A DNA stretch of 64,000 nucleotides from contig MJGA01000015.1 of NCBI GenBank assembly GCA_001910725.1, positions 248,001 to 312,000 of the forward strand. Reading direction: 5' to 3'. Positions 63,883 to 64,000 of this stretch are shown piece by piece. Both the position numbers and the translations under genes were made by a program. The DNA is from Phanerodontia chrysosporium. Lineage: Eukaryota; Basidiomycota; Agaricomycetes; Polyporales; Phanerochaetaceae. Within the stretch, counting starts at the first letter, position 1; every line of letters starts with the position of its first letter. The notes under the pieces were generated by a model, which was given only the letters and a program-made list of their open reading frames with translations, searched no databases and had not been told where the DNA came from.

Positions 63883-64000
63883 GCCGCACATACCGCCGGC
63901 ACATCCCACAGCGATCCCGTATGCCCTGTCAAAAGGGTCTTGGATGACGAAGCTAAGGGGCGACCAGGCAAAGGCGGATCGCAATGTGGGCCTCGCAGGC

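Overview
The window is nuclear DNA of a filamentous basidiomycete, most likely an Agaricomycete of the polypore type (inference). The grounds are dense short introns of about 50-60 nt with GT..AG ends, GC-rich coding sequence, two class I hydrophobins, an F-box protein, a PriA/CPL1-like Cys-rich secreted protein, and intron-containing tRNA genes. I saw no CRISPR array, rRNA, intact transposon or virus.

Layout. 1-1750: nothing recognised. 1751-7649 (-): YOR1-like ABCC transporter. 8432-9468 (+): triosephosphate isomerase. 11329-12567 (+): PriA/CPL1-like protein. 12873-12958 (+): tRNA-Asp. 13387-14647 (-): F-box protein. 16045-17626 (+): Hym1/MO25. 18325-19524 (-): lactonase-fold beta-propeller. 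20334-20959 (-): ribosomal protein eL24. 21671-22768 (+): 3'-5' exonuclease. 23039-23924 (-): longin R-SNARE, divergent from Sec61-beta at 24143-24560 (+). 25065-27057 (-) and 29538-32479 (+): a divergent pair of RING/coiled-coil paralogues. 33411-35422 (-): PlsC-type glycerolipid acyltransferase. 36434-36720 (-): beta/gamma-crystallin-like relic, then tRNA-Val at 36830-36937 (-). 37224-37744 (+): GFA-domain protein. 38075-38580 and 40187-40739 (-): two hydrophobins. 43392-44335 (-): DPM1, divergent from UBR7 at 44577-46120 (+). 46283-46366 (-): second tRNA-Asp.

46547-62727 is the most unusual region. A gene for a signal-anchored, long coiled-coil membrane protein (46547-49305, -) recurs as a near-identical inverted copy at 59968-62727 (+). 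Between the copies lie a HyuB-only 5-oxoprolinase piece (50068-52342, +), a Lys/Ala/Pro-repeat nuclear protein (52895-53626, -), a MYND protein (53965-55185, -), the microtubule bundler Ase1/PRC1 (55420-58049, -) and a second MYND protein (58399-59393, +). The MYND genes are also inverted paralogues, so a MYND-then-coiled-coil unit occurs on both sides of ASE1. An SDR oxidoreductase (62930-63796, -) ends the window.

Gene function. Most genes are core eukaryotic functions: glycolysis, translation, ER translocation, vesicle fusion, dolichol-phosphate mannose synthesis, cytokinesis and cell polarity. The accessory part consists of hydrophobins, secreted proteins, RING and MYND paralogues and the coiled-coil pair. 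No operon-like pathway cluster is visible.

Caution. At least ten genes are interrupted by what looks like one missing base, usually in a short homopolymer. The pattern fits consensus indel errors better than independent pseudogenisation, so broken frames here should not be called pseudogenes without read-level checks.
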